DNA of 64,000 bases from Nitrosomonas nitrosa (lineage in GTDB: Bacteria; Pseudomonadota; Gammaproteobacteria; Burkholderiales; Nitrosomonadaceae), in assembly GCF_003051105.1 (NCBI RefSeq), contig NZ_QAOO01000001.1, positions 124,001 through 188,000 on the forward strand, in the 5' to 3' direction. The notes beneath the pieces were generated by a model that ran no database searches, had not been told where the DNA came from, and worked only from the letters and a program-made list of their open reading frames with translations. Positions 34,839 to 44,265 of this stretch are shown in pieces. Position 1 is the stretch's first letter. Every line of letters begins with the position of its first letter. The position numbers were made by a program, and so were the translations under genes.

Positions 34839-36665
34839 ATGGACGAAAAAACAATAATAACAAAAGAAGAAAAACACTTTAGAAATCTGGATGTTATAGA
34901 TTTTGAAGTTACAGATGAAAAAGATGATATTAGAGAAATTGAATTGTCATTTTCATCTGAATCCCCAGTCTGGATGGGGGATTATTACGAAATCTTAGAC
35001 CACTCACCCGAGAGTGTAGATTTATCCAGATTGAATAGTCAGGGAAAAATATTTATTGAGCATGATTTAACAGTTGACAATCTAGTAGGTGAGATCATCC
35101 ATGCTTGGATAGATCCAGAGTCAAGAAAAGGTAGGGCAAAAATAAGAATTGGGAAAAATGACAAGTCTGAGAATATTTGGAGAAATATTTTAGGCTCTGT
35201 TTTTCCAGCGGTATCAGTGGGTTATATAGTAAGAAAGGCTATAAAGGAAACCGCTGATACTTATAGGTCAGTTTCATGGATGCCATACGAAGTTTCATTC
35301 GTCGGCGTTCCGGCTGATTTACAAGTTGGAATTGGGAGGTCGGAGGATTCGCCCAAACCAGAATTAAATAATAACAATAATAACAATAAGGAAAAAAGAC
35401 AAATGGAATTAAATCCAGAATCAAATCATGAGGGTATTAACATCCTCATCAATAACGAGAGAAAACGAGTAGCCGCAATCAACAAACTAGCTGAAGACTT
35501 TAATCATCTTGACGGTGTGCGTAATTTGGCAACTCAAGCAATCGAATCGGGAACGGATATATCTTCATTTCAATCCGATATTCTATCCAAAATGAGATCA
35601 GCAACACCACAAGTATCCTTTGGCTATGCAGCCCAAGTTACTGAAAATATTGAAAATGATCCTAAACGTGGATTCAGAAATTTCACTGAATTTACTAAAG
35701 CAGTTTTCACCCTTAGCCGTGGATTGCCTTTGAGCGGTGATTTAAAACGTGATGCCCTTTCTACCTTTGCTAACACTGCATCGGGTGCGGATGGTGGTTT
35801 TGCTATCCCTGAGGAATTCGCAGCTCAGATTGCAACGGTTGCTCAAAATGAACAATCACTCATCAATGAAGCTCATAATGTACCAGTTAGTGGCAATTCA
35901 ATGACATTTTCATATGATAAAAATCTTCCTCATCTTGGAGGTGTGACAGCCGCCTGGACTGATGAAGGTGTTGCTGCAACTCAATCTAAAGCTAACTTAG
36001 GTAAACTTAACCTTAAAGTTAACAAGTTAGTTGCACTGTGCCCCGCATCGGATGAATTGCTAGAAGATAGTACAGCAATGGGCACACATATCAGTGAAGC
36101 AATGGGTAGAGCAGTTACCTATAGCGTTAATGATGCTGTCATTAATGGTACTGGTGGCGGTGTGAAACCTGTAGGTATATTGCAATCCGCAGGAACGATT
36201 GCTATTGCGAAAGAAGGAACACAAGCAGCCGATACCGTTGTTGCAAAAAATCTAACTAAAATGATGTCCCGTTTGATTACTCAAAATGGGAATCTAGTTT
36301 GGATTATGCATCCTGAAGTATTCGGTGAAATCGTTACTTTAACGATTGGTGATAGAGCAGTTTGGCATGACAACTTTAAAATAAGCCCACAAGGTACTCT
36401 ATTAGGACGCCCAATTATCCTTAGTGATTCTTGTTCAGCCCTTGGAGATGCAGGTGATATCATTCTTGCTAATATGTCATATTACTATGCAATCAGCAAA
36501 GGTGGTTTACAGTCTGCACAATCCGCTCATTTGTGGTTTGATCAAGGTGTCAATGCATTCAGATTGACCTATAGATTGGATGGTGCTCCTTTGTTGGATG
36601 CCCCTGTTCAACCTAAAAACGGTAACACCAGATCGTTTTTTGTTACTATCGCTGAACGCAGCTAA
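34839..36665 (+). CDS. Fused prohead protease and HK97-type major capsid protein
   Basis: A 608-residue fusion. Residues 1-175 are an HK97-type S78/U35 prohead protease: FIEHDLTVDNLVGEI supplies the catalytic His, and SWMPYEVSFVGVPAD is the C-terminal signature. Residues 176-188 are a poly-Asn linker. From Met189 the product is a scaffold-like helical delta region and then the capsid: GGFAIPEEFAAQI, TAAWTDEG, LVALCPASDELLEDS, and GRPIILSDSC. An in-frame ATG at 35403, preceded by AATAAGGA, would give a separate 420-residue capsid protein. The linker DNA looks like the intergenic leaders of this phage. Confidence 0.9.
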   Translation: MDEKTIITKEEKHFRNLDVIDFEVTDEKDDIREIELSFSSESPVWMGDYYEILDHSPESVDLSRLNSQGKIFIEHDLTVDNLVGEIIHAWIDPESRKGRAKIRIGKNDKSENIWRNILGSVFPAVSVGYIVRKAIKETADTYRSVSWMPYEVSFVGVPADLQVGIGRSEDSPKPELNNNNNNNKEKRQMELNPESNHEGINILINNERKRVAAINKLAEDFNHLDGVRNLATQAIESGTDISSFQSDILSKMRSATPQVSFGYAAQVTENIENDPKRGFRNFTEFTKAVFTLSRGLPLSGDLKRDALSTFANTASGADGGFAIPEEFAAQIATVAQNEQSLINEAHNVPVSGNSMTFSYDKNLPHLGGVTAAWTDEGVAATQSKANLGKLNLKVNKLVALCPASDELLEDSTAMGTHISEAMGRAVTYSVNDAVINGTGGGVKPVGILQSAGTIAIAKEGTQAADTVVAKNLTKMMSRLITQNGNLVWIMHPEVFGEIVTLTIGDRAVWHDNFKISPQGTLLGRPIILSDSCSALGDAGDIILANMSYYYAISKGGLQSAQSAHLWFDQGVNAFRLTYRLDGAPLLDAPVQPKNGNTRSFFVTIAERS

Positions 36666-36687
36666 TATTAGGGGAGATTAAACTATA

Positions 36688-37164
36688 ATGAAATTGTCAG
36701 AAAAAATCAAGGTAATTTCCGCTTGCCCACCTGCAGCCTTAACGAGTACTGCCGGAGACGGTAAATACATTAGCCTTCGTAACGTTGAAAAAGTATCGGT
36801 TGTTTTGAATATCAAAAACGGGAGTACTGTAACCGCTGGTAATGTTGCACTTTATCAATCTTCTAATGTTTTAGCTGCTGGTGAAAAAGTATTGCCGTTC
36901 ACCAGTTACTACAAAAACGAGGATGTAGCTAATACCGAAGTATTAGTTTCAGCAACGGCAAGTGATAATCATTTCTTGACTAATACCACAAATACCCAAT
37001 TGCTTCAATATGTTATTGAAGTTCCATTGTTCAATCTTGACCATGAAAATGGATATGACTGTATTAGGGTTGATGTGGCTTCAATGGCCAATGCGGTGGG
37101 CGATGCTTTCTACTTGGTGGAAACGAAACAAGCACCTGCAGATGTAACGCTAACCGAAGATTAA
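36688..37164 (+). CDS. Probable capsid decoration or structural protein
   Basis: A 158-residue beta-rich protein immediately downstream of the capsid gene (KYISLRNVEKVSVVLNIKNG and LLQYVIEVPLFNLD). Such genes after HK97-type capsids often encode decoration proteins. It overlaps the next start (TAATG). Confidence 0.6.
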   Translation: MKLSEKIKVISACPPAALTSTAGDGKYISLRNVEKVSVVLNIKNGSTVTAGNVALYQSSNVLAAGEKVLPFTSYYKNEDVANTEVLVSATASDNHFLTNTTNTQLLQYVIEVPLFNLDHENGYDCIRVDVASMANAVGDAFYLVETKQAPADVTLTED

Positions 37165-37457
37165 TGTTAGAAAATCTAAATCTATATTTCATCGATTTTG
37201 GTGTTGATGTGGAGGTTGGGGGAGTAACTCTTAGGGGTATATTCTCCAACCAATATGTAGATGCAGATGGTATAAGTTCACAAGTGGCTAACTTGACCGT
37301 TAAAAGTTCCGATGTGGAATTATTGGAACTTGAGAACGGAACCGAATTGATTTTTCCAAATGGTGATACCTACCAAATAGCAGACAGTCAACCAGATGGA
37401 ACAGGTATCACTATTTTATTACTAGAAAGAAAATGGAAAACATACGGACTCAGTTAA
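37164..37457 (+). CDS. gpFII-like head-tail joining protein
   Basis: A 97-residue protein. Small beta-rich proteins of this size, with DGTGITILLLERKW at the end, fill the gpFII (head-tail joining) position after the capsid region. It overlaps the next gene by 25 bases. Homology is by context and size more than motif. Confidence 0.6.
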   Translation: MLENLNLYFIDFGVDVEVGGVTLRGIFSNQYVDADGISSQVANLTVKSSDVELLELENGTELIFPNGDTYQIADSQPDGTGITILLLERKWKTYGLS

Positions 37458-37852
37458 GTAAGATTGTCAAGGATGCAATTGTTGACGCTGGCATAAGATG
37501 CTTTTATTCCAGATTCAAGAACGTAAGTGAGAATGAATTACCTTGCGCCATCCTAGAAATTCCAAAAGTTCAAAATGAACCAGCAACAATAAATGGGTTA
37601 TTAAGAAGAACTTATTTTGTAACGGTTGAATTGAAGCATAAGGGATTTGAAGGGGTTGACAATGTCATCGACGATTTAATGAATAAGGTAGAAAAGGCAA
37701 TTGTCACTCACCCAAAATTGGATGGGAATAGTTATTGCGTTGAATGTGAAATTTCCAAGAACGATGAAGCTGACCAATTGATAATCAATGCAACTATGCT
37801 ATTTAGCGTGACGTTTCATTCATTGGCAAGTGAGCCGGATTTAGAGATTTAA
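37433..37852 (+). CDS. Tail terminator protein (gpU-like)
   Basis: A 139-residue protein with the gpU-type layout: LSKIVKDAIVDAG, then LPCAILEIPKVQNEP, and RRTYFVTVELKHKG. It is expected to cap the tail tube and attach it to the head. It is followed by the tail tube gene, as in lambda (U then V). Confidence 0.65.
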   Translation: MENIRTQLSKIVKDAIVDAGIRCFYSRFKNVSENELPCAILEIPKVQNEPATINGLLRRTYFVTVELKHKGFEGVDNVIDDLMNKVEKAIVTHPKLDGNSYCVECEISKNDEADQLIINATMLFSVTFHSLASEPDLEI

Positions 37853-37893
37853 ATAAGTTAAAAAATAATAAAAATAATAAAGGAGTAATACAA

Positions 37894-38535
37894 ATGGCAT
37901 TTTTAATGCTTAGAGTTGCAGCAAAAATAGGATCAGAGCTGAGCAATACAGCACCAATAACTGGAATAACGAAGGGAAATACGAACACTGTTATCGAGTG
38001 TACGAATAATTTTACGACAGACGATATTATAGTTTTGGACTCCACAATTGTTGGTAGTCCGCAAGCTAGAAATGTGATTGCCAAAGTCAAATCGCGAACC
38101 GCAGCAAATGTAACCGTTGAGATTGATTCTAGCAAATGGGATGATTGGGTCAGTTCTGGTAATGTTTCGAGGGTTGCAACATGGATCCCGATGACAACGG
38201 CAACAAATCTACAATTTGCAGAACCGACGCCACAAGAGCAACAAATTCTAACCATTCACGACGAACAGCAGACTACCCTCTTCGGAGTTGATGCTGCGCC
38301 AGTTGTTAGCATGAGCGTTTATACCGATCCATTTGATCCGGCTACTGTTGAAATCCGTAAAGCGGCTAAAACTAGAACTTTACGCCCTGTAGCATTTGAG
38401 TTTCCGAATGATACCGCCATGTTAGTAAATGGATATATTGTTGGCGGCCGCGGGGTTTCTGGGGGTGCCAACGAGGTAGCCACTGGTGAAGTAAGGATAT
38501 CCTTACAATCGCCGGAGTTTTGGTACGAGCTTTAA
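37894..38535 (+). CDS. Major tail tube protein
   Basis: A 213-residue protein with an AAGGAG site. The position (after the terminator, before the chaperone pair and tape measure) and size fit a gpV-type tube protein, with beta-strands such as GSPQARNVIAKVKSR and VEIDSSKWDDWVSSG. A strong intrinsic terminator follows directly, as expected for a highly expressed tube gene. Confidence 0.75.
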   Translation: MAFLMLRVAAKIGSELSNTAPITGITKGNTNTVIECTNNFTTDDIIVLDSTIVGSPQARNVIAKVKSRTAANVTVEIDSSKWDDWVSSGNVSRVATWIPMTTATNLQFAEPTPQEQQILTIHDEQQTTLFGVDAAPVVSMSVYTDPFDPATVEIRKAAKTRTLRPVAFEFPNDTAMLVNGYIVGGRGVSGGANEVATGEVRISLQSPEFWYEL

Positions 38536-38569
38536 ATCAATTTTAATTAAGATTAATTCTTAACTATGA

Positions 38570-38598
38570 GGGGATTAGGGAAACTTAATCCCCTTTTT
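38570..38598 (+). terminator. Rho-independent terminator after the tail tube gene
   Basis: GGGGATTA/TAATCCCC stem with an 8-base loop, followed by five T. The minus-strand endonuclease stop codon overlaps its end. Confidence 0.85.
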
Positions 38599-39470
38599 CA
38601 TATTCTACTTGGTTTAAATTTGCAATTGTCAAAATGATACCGTTTCATATTAGAAACCCCTCCTGTTTTATTGCAATGAGGGCAAGTGATTATTCGATCA
38701 GGAATTCCTCTCCTAGCCAAACTCAATTTTCTCTTGGTCTCTTCAGAATGTTTCTTTCCATAATTTGGATGATTTTCTCCTTTATTAGCCAAACTCATTT
38801 TTCTCTTGGTCTCTTCAGAATGTTTCTTTCCGTACCGTGGATGATTTTCTACAGCATACTTCCCTTTATTTGTCTCACTAATTTTTTTCTTGGTCTGTTC
38901 AGACAATTTCTTTCCATACCGTGGATGATTTTCTCCAGCATATTTTCCTCTCCTAGCCAAACTCAATTTTTTCTTGGTCTCTTCAGACAATTTCTTTCCA
39001 TACCGTGGAGATTTTTTTCCTCTCCTAGCCAAACTCATTTTTTTACGTGTTTCTTCAGACATTCCTTTTTTAGCCAAACTCATTTTTTTTCGTGTCTCAG
39101 CAGAAGGAGTTATTCCTGCAGTAGTAAATTTTGAACCTTGATTGTGTTTATTCAAGTAATCCTTATCATTTTCAATATCAAATAATTTATGAAGTAATGC
39201 TTCACAAAATAGTGCTTTATCTTTAGTGTCAAAAATTTTTACACTCTCAACCTTAAAGTTTTTAATCCCCCCATCAAGTTTTATATTTTTCCTTACCAAT
39301 CGTGATGAAGTGAAATAACCCTTTCTATGTCCTTTACTTTTACCTTCAATATATTTTTCTATCGGCCTAAACAGTTCTTCTGGATGTGATCCCTTAGCAG
39401 TCCTTGATCCGATATACCATTTCCCCGTTACTTTATGACTTACCGCATAAACATAATATGTCGTATTCAT
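38598..39470 (-). CDS. GIY-YIG homing endonuclease with six NUMOD3 units
   Basis: A 290-residue paralogue of the enzyme at 29911-30651, here inserted in the opposite orientation between tail tube and chaperone genes. It has the GIY-YIG variant [19 protein letters not shown], then [14 protein letters not shown], and [14 protein letters not shown]. Six NUMOD3-like units (S.ETKKK.SLARRG.....YGKK) follow, four or more extended with an [13 protein letters not shown] phrase. The C-terminus again has CPHC and HFDNC. The long repeat tract probably tracks along DNA. It has its own AAAGGAGAAAA ribosome-binding site. Confidence 0.88.
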   Translation of the reverse strand: MNTTYYVYAVSHKVTGKWYIGSRTAKGSHPEELFRPIEKYIEGKSKGHRKGYFTSSRLVRKNIKLDGGIKNFKVESVKIFDTKDKALFCEALLHKLFDIENDKDYLNKHNQGSKFTTAGITPSAETRKKMSLAKKGMSEETRKKMSLARRGKKSPRYGKKLSEETKKKLSLARRGKYAGENHPRYGKKLSEQTKKKISETNKGKYAVENHPRYGKKHSEETKRKMSLANKGENHPNYGKKHSEETKRKLSLARRGIPDRIITCPHCNKTGGVSNMKRYHFDNCKFKPSRI

Positions 39471-39553
39471 TTTTCTCCTTTATTAATTTGCAGAATTATA
39501 ACTCCACTTATTTTTTACCCTTGATTTTTTAAAATTTTTTCAAACAAAAAATC

Positions 39554-39565
39554 CATATAAATAAT
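39554..39565 (+). promoter_or_regulatory. CATATAAATA promoter-like motif before tail genes
   Basis: CATATAAATAAT then TAG, 30 bases ahead of the tail chaperone gene. Confidence 0.6.
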
Positions 39566-39595
39566 TAGATCGCATCATAATTTATAAGGAAAAAC

Positions 39596-39979
39596 ATGAG
39601 CTTATCTTTAATCCAAAGAATCCAGAAAGAACGCGAAGTTACTCTTGAGCATCAAGGAATAACGTTTACTTTCGAGTTGCCCACACTAGAATTCATCCTA
39701 GCCAATCTTGAAACCGACCTAACGCCCCAAGATTTGGCGAGAAAACAAATCCTCAATTGGGCGGGGATGAATGAATCCCACTTCCTTTCAGATGGCAACC
39801 CAGAAGTTGAAGTGCCTTTCAGCTCTGAGCTATTCGATATTTTCATTGCCAATGACATTGAACTTGCAACTCTAGCCCTAAACGCATTCACACAAAAATG
39901 CATTGAAAAACAGAATAAGAAAAATGAATTGGGAAAGCCTTTGAAGAGTTCATCGCGTGGCAAGAAATCGGGCAACTAA
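39596..39979 (+). CDS. Tail assembly chaperone (gpG-like)
   Basis: A 127-residue protein in the lambda gpG position ahead of the tape measure gene. It begins MSLSLIQRIQKEREVTLEH and has LARKQILNWAGM. GGGAAAG at 39931-39937 lies near its end in the correct phase for -1 slippage. It binds tail proteins during assembly and is not in the finished virion. AAGGA precedes the start. Confidence 0.82.
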   Translation: MSLSLIQRIQKEREVTLEHQGITFTFELPTLEFILANLETDLTPQDLARKQILNWAGMNESHFLSDGNPEVEVPFSSELFDIFIANDIELATLALNAFTQKCIEKQNKKNELGKPLKSSSRGKKSGN

Positions 39980-40197
39980 AGACAAAAAAAATCAATACTA
40001 AAAATTATGTCCCCCCACCTGAAATCATCCAAGCGGTTGAAATTTGGAACTTTTTAGGTGGGGGATTCGACGCATCAAAACTAGATATACCATTTGCATA
40101 TTATAGAGTGGAACAAGTTGAAGAAATGATTCATCTGTTATTGATGATAAGGGATTACAGGTTGGAAAAGCAGAAGGCAGAAATGTCCCAACAATAA
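39596..40197 (+). CDS. gpGT-like frameshift product
   Basis: Joining 39596-39937 with 39937-40197 by -1 slippage at G-GGA-AAG gives a 200-residue protein. The extension (FEEFIAWQEIGQLKTKKI, then YVPPPEIIQAVEIWNFLGGG and FAYYRVEQVEEMIHLLLM) has no start of its own and is typical of the T domain that recruits the tube protein. GGGAAAG is the same slippery heptamer used by lambda. Confidence 0.85.
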
Positions 40198-40233
40198 AGC
40201 CAACAAAAATAATAAAAACAATAAGAAGAAAGT

Positions 40234-43200
40234 ATGGCAACGAAAGCTCAAATAGACATAGTCGGAAATGATCTAACGCAATCAGCATTTAAGTCTGTAA
40301 TCAATAACATAGAACAGACTAATAATTCTGTTACTAAGTTAGAGAGATCACTTCAATCTGGATTTTCAAATTTAAAATCAACCCTTGGTTTTGGCCTTGC
40401 GGGTTTATTTTCTGTATCGACAGTTAAATCTATTGCAGATGCAAGTATTCAACTAGATAGAGTTTTTTCTGCTTTAACGGTTGGCACGGGGTCGGTTCGC
40501 GATGCAACTAAATCTTTTGAATTTTTAAAAACTGTTACATCCCAGTTAGGGATCGATTTAAAAACTTCATCTGAGCAATATTCTAGATTGGCCGCGGCCG
40601 CAAGGGGAACCGCATTAGAAGGAAAAGCTACTCAAGATTTATTTGTTGCTGTTGCTCAAGCTGCGGGTGCATTGGGTCTTAGCTCTGATGATACTGGCCG
40701 AGCATTATTAGCACTGCAACAAATTGTTTCTAAAGGAAAAGTTTCACTAGAAGAACTTTCGGGCCAATTGGGCGAGGTGATCCCAGGCGCAATGCAGATG
40801 GCTGCTAGGGCAATGGGGCTTACTGTCGGTGAGCTCAACAAGATGATATCTTCTGGTCAGATAATGGCTCATCAATTGTTACCTGCCCTTGCATCTGAAA
40901 TCACAAAAACATTTGGCGATCAAGCAATTGCAAATTCTCAAGGTTTAAACGCTCAATTAAACCGCTTGAATAATGCAATGTTCGATTTGAAAATTGCCAT
41001 TGCCGAAACTGGTTTGATTGAGTTTTTAACTACAACTGTCAAGTGGGGCACTCAAGCAGCTAATGTCCTAGCTAGTGTATTTGGTGGTGGCGCTAAAGTA
41101 TCCGAAATAGATAGTCAAGTTAAAAAAATCGATGATTTAACAAATAAATTAAACTCGTTAAGGGATAAAAAGAATATCCCTATATTTGGCGAAAAAATAT
41201 TATTCAATAAAAAAGAAGAGGATTTTCTTCTTTATCAAATTGAAACGGCCAAAGAAGAATTAGATAAGCTCAAGCAATCAGCCAAGGAAACGAAACAAGC
41301 AACGCAAGAAGTAATCACTCCCCCTAAAACTGGCGGTGGTACTGGTGGAGGTAAGCCTACTGGTGGAAAATCCAGAAAGCCTGAAATTTCAGAATCTGAA
41401 AAATTCATTGCCCAATTAAAACAAGAAGCCGAGCAAGCGGGTTTGACGAAACTTGAATTGACTAAACTTCAAGCGGCTAAACTCGGATTATCCGAACAAT
41501 CAAAAGAATACATTGCCCACCTTGAAGCATTGCATGACAAGCAAATTGAGGAAACCGAAGGCGCAAGAATATGGAATGAGGAACTTAAAAAGTCACAACA
41601 GGTAATCGAATCTCTAAAAACTCCACTCGACAAATTACAAGATGAATTGACAGAGTTAAAACGATTACATGACAATGGATTATTGAGTTTTGAACAGTGG
41701 AAACAGGCAGCCACTAATGCAACTGTAGAATGGTCAAAACTCGGTAAAGGCACGAAAGATACACTAAGGGATTCTAACCAGTATGTAGTCCAAGCAGCAA
41801 GAAATATGCAAACTGCATTTGCAGATTTCCTTTTTAATCCATTCGACAAAGGACTAAAGGGATTAGTTAAGTCATTAGGGTCTACCCTTTACAGAATGGC
41901 GGCTGAGATAGCATCCAGTAAATTATTAGGTGGATTTGAGAATTTATTTAAGGGTAAAAGTTCTAGTGGTTCTGGTGGTTTTTTTAATCAATTATCATCA
42001 ATTTTTAGCACTGGCTCCACCTTAAGTAATTTTATTCCAGGATCAAGTTCTATTGGGGCATTTATCTCCGGTATGGGTGGCGGTACAGTTCCAGGTGTCT
42101 CCAGTCAAGCTGCATTAATGGGTACTCAATTTGCAACTGTTGCAGGCCCACTTCTAGCAAATGCCATTGGCTTTTACTTAGGCAAAGAGATAGGCGGCGA
42201 TAAGAAGCTATTTGGAATGAATAGCACTATCACATCTGCTATCGGTACTGTTTTAGGTGGGCCTTTAGGTGGGATTATTGGCGGTAGCCTAAATGCTCTA
42301 TTTGGTAGAGGCCCCTATAAACTCAATGCCAGAAACTTTATCGGGGAGGTTGATGCTGATTCGGTTGATGCCACTATAAGAGATAAATTTAAGTCTAAGG
42401 GTGGATTATTCACATCGAATAAATCTAAGTTCATCTCAACTGAAATTGATCAAGAATTAAAGGAGTTACTTGACAATACTCTTCTCGGTTTCTCGAATTC
42501 GATCAGAACTTTCACAAAAGAATTACAGATTGATGCATCCGCCCTAGATGCATTCAGAGAAGGTTTTAATATTAGAATTGATCATAATGATCAAGAAAAA
42601 GCGCAACAACAAATAACAGAGTTGTTCAATTCCTTTGGCGAATCAATGACTAGGCTAGTCTTGCCAAGTGTCGAACAATTCAATAAATCCGGCGAATCCC
42701 TATTCCAAACTTTCCAAAGATTAACAGGTGAATTTATCACCCTAGTAGATGCAACTGTCATACTAGGTAAATCCTTACAGGAAGGAAGGGATTTAGTCAA
42801 GAATGCTGGTTTCGGTTTTCAAGAAACGTTCCTCAAGTTATTTGGTGGAATAGAAAATTTCAGTAATCTTGCAAATCATTTTGAATCTGAATTCCTTGAT
42901 GCATCCGTTAGAGCAGCTAGAGATCAAGAAAAGTTAACCGAAGAATTAAATAGGCTAGGATTGAATGCCAAAATGACAAGGCAAGAGTTTACCGCCCTAG
43001 TCCAATCATATGGTAATGCAAACGGAATATCACAAGAACTATTCGCCGAGCTTCTAGTTTTAGCTCCTTTATTTGATAAAGTACATGATTCGATTGAATC
43101 CGTTAATGAATCGACCGAAGGCTTAACTGATGGATTCGCCCAAGCCGTTAAAAATATTGACGATTTAAAGAATGATCTTCAACAGGCTTATGATTCCCGA

Positions 43201-44265
43201 TCATCCTCATTAACTGCTATTAGGGATTCATTCAAACAGATTATCAATAACTTATCTCAATTTAGGCAATCACTAGGACAAGGGGCTTTGTCTCCATTAA
43301 CCCCTGCCCAAAAACTAGATGAAGCTAGAATTGCATTTAATCGAGCCGTTTTAGGGATGAGATCAGGCGATCAAAAAGCCTTTGAAGAATTGCCAAGGGT
43401 TGCGGAGGAATTCCTCAAGGCATCTCAAGTTTACAATGCTTCGAGTGCTACCTATGTATCTGATTTTAATCTGGTAAGAAAAATACTAGAAGAAGCAGAG
43501 GGTTATGCTCAAGAGCAAGTTGATTATGCAGATGAGCAACTTAAGGTTTTAAAAGAACAAGTATCAGGTCTACTTGATGTAAATGACAGTGTCAAGTCGG
43601 TAGAGGATGCCATTAGGGATTTAATCGAAGTAATGGCTGCCACAACTGGCAATCAAAATATAACCAATGAGCAGATCAAAGCGGTAGCCAATGATCCTAA
43701 TTTATCCAACAGTCAAAAATTAGATTGGGCAAAAAGTAAAGGGGTTTCTGATAGTCAAATTATATCTGCTGTTCCAGGCGTTACCCAAAAAGACCTAACC
43801 AATATTAGATCAGGAAGTTATATATCGGATAGTCAAATTAGGGAATTTGTGAATGCCAATTCCGGTAACTTAATGGCCGTTTATGATGCTGCAGTATCAA
43901 ATGGAATTAGCCGTCAAAGATTAGCTTATGCAATGGGATGGAGTGTTCAGGAGATTGAAGACTGGGTTAGAAAGAATAATCTAGCCATGTTTAAGTCAGG
44001 AACTGATTTTGTACCGAAAGACGGAATAGCCATGTTGCATAAAGGGGAAGCAGTCATTCCTGAATCAGTATCAGGTTTAATCAAAGAATTAATTCAGGAA
44101 GTTAAGGAATTGCGAAGAGAACAAAATAGGCAGACAGATGCATCAATAAGAACAACTGTTCAATCCAATATCGATAATGCGGAAAGAATTATAAACAGCA
44201 CAATGCAAAGTGTAAAAAATCAAGTTTGGGTTAATACACGTTACAAAATTGCGGGGGGAAGATAA
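40234..44265 (+). CDS. Tape measure protein
   Basis: A 1343-residue protein that sets tail length and helps DNA exit. The N-terminal tape-measure domain is visible: FSALTVGTGSVRDATKSFEFL, then TSSEQYSRLAAAA and LEELSGQLGEVIPGAMQMAARAMG. Long helical stretches follow, a Gly-rich hinge near residues 370-385, a hydrophobic Gly/Ala-rich segment around 630-700, and a final coil (KEVKELRREQNRQ). The stretch FVPKDGIAMLHKGEAVIP near the end is common in tape measures. The leader is AACAAAAATAATAAAAACAATAAG. Its stop overlaps the next start. Confidence 0.92.
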   Translation: MATKAQIDIVGNDLTQSAFKSVINNIEQTNNSVTKLERSLQSGFSNLKSTLGFGLAGLFSVSTVKSIADASIQLDRVFSALTVGTGSVRDATKSFEFLKTVTSQLGIDLKTSSEQYSRLAAAARGTALEGKATQDLFVAVAQAAGALGLSSDDTGRALLALQQIVSKGKVSLEELSGQLGEVIPGAMQMAARAMGLTVGELNKMISSGQIMAHQLLPALASEITKTFGDQAIANSQGLNAQLNRLNNAMFDLKIAIAETGLIEFLTTTVKWGTQAANVLASVFGGGAKVSEIDSQVKKIDDLTNKLNSLRDKKNIPIFGEKILFNKKEEDFLLYQIETAKEELDKLKQSAKETKQATQEVITPPKTGGGTGGGKPTGGKSRKPEISESEKFIAQLKQEAEQAGLTKLELTKLQAAKLGLSEQSKEYIAHLEALHDKQIEETEGARIWNEELKKSQQVIESLKTPLDKLQDELTELKRLHDNGLLSFEQWKQAATNATVEWSKLGKGTKDTLRDSNQYVVQAARNMQTAFADFLFNPFDKGLKGLVKSLGSTLYRMAAEIASSKLLGGFENLFKGKSSSGSGGFFNQLSSIFSTGSTLSNFIPGSSSIGAFISGMGGGTVPGVSSQAALMGTQFATVAGPLLANAIGFYLGKEIGGDKKLFGMNSTITSAIGTVLGGPLGGIIGGSLNALFGRGPYKLNARNFIGEVDADSVDATIRDKFKSKGGLFTSNKSKFISTEIDQELKELLDNTLLGFSNSIRTFTKELQIDASALDAFREGFNIRIDHNDQEKAQQQITELFNSFGESMTRLVLPSVEQFNKSGESLFQTFQRLTGEFITLVDATVILGKSLQEGRDLVKNAGFGFQETFLKLFGGIENFSNLANHFESEFLDASVRAARDQEKLTEELNRLGLNAKMTRQEFTALVQSYGNANGISQELFAELLVLAPLFDKVHDSIESVNESTEGLTDGFAQAVKNIDDLKNDLQQAYDSRSSSLTAIRDSFKQIINNLSQFRQSLGQGALSPLTPAQKLDEARIAFNRAVLGMRSGDQKAFEELPRVAEEFLKASQVYNASSATYVSDFNLVRKILEEAEGYAQEQVDYADEQLKVLKEQVSGLLDVNDSVKSVEDAIRDLIEVMAATTGNQNITNEQIKAVANDPNLSNSQKLDWAKSKGVSDSQIISAVPGVTQKDLTNIRSGSYISDSQIREFVNANSGNLMAVYDAAVSNGISRQRLAYAMGWSVQEIEDWVRKNNLAMFKSGTDFVPKDGIAMLHKGEAVIPESVSGLIKELIQEVKELRREQNRQTDASIRTTVQSNIDNAERIINSTMQSVKNQVWVNTRYKIAGGR

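Noticed and set aside
38634..39134. Repeat-rich plus-strand ORF opposite the GIY-YIG gene
   Set aside because: It is the antisense of the NUMOD3 repeats.
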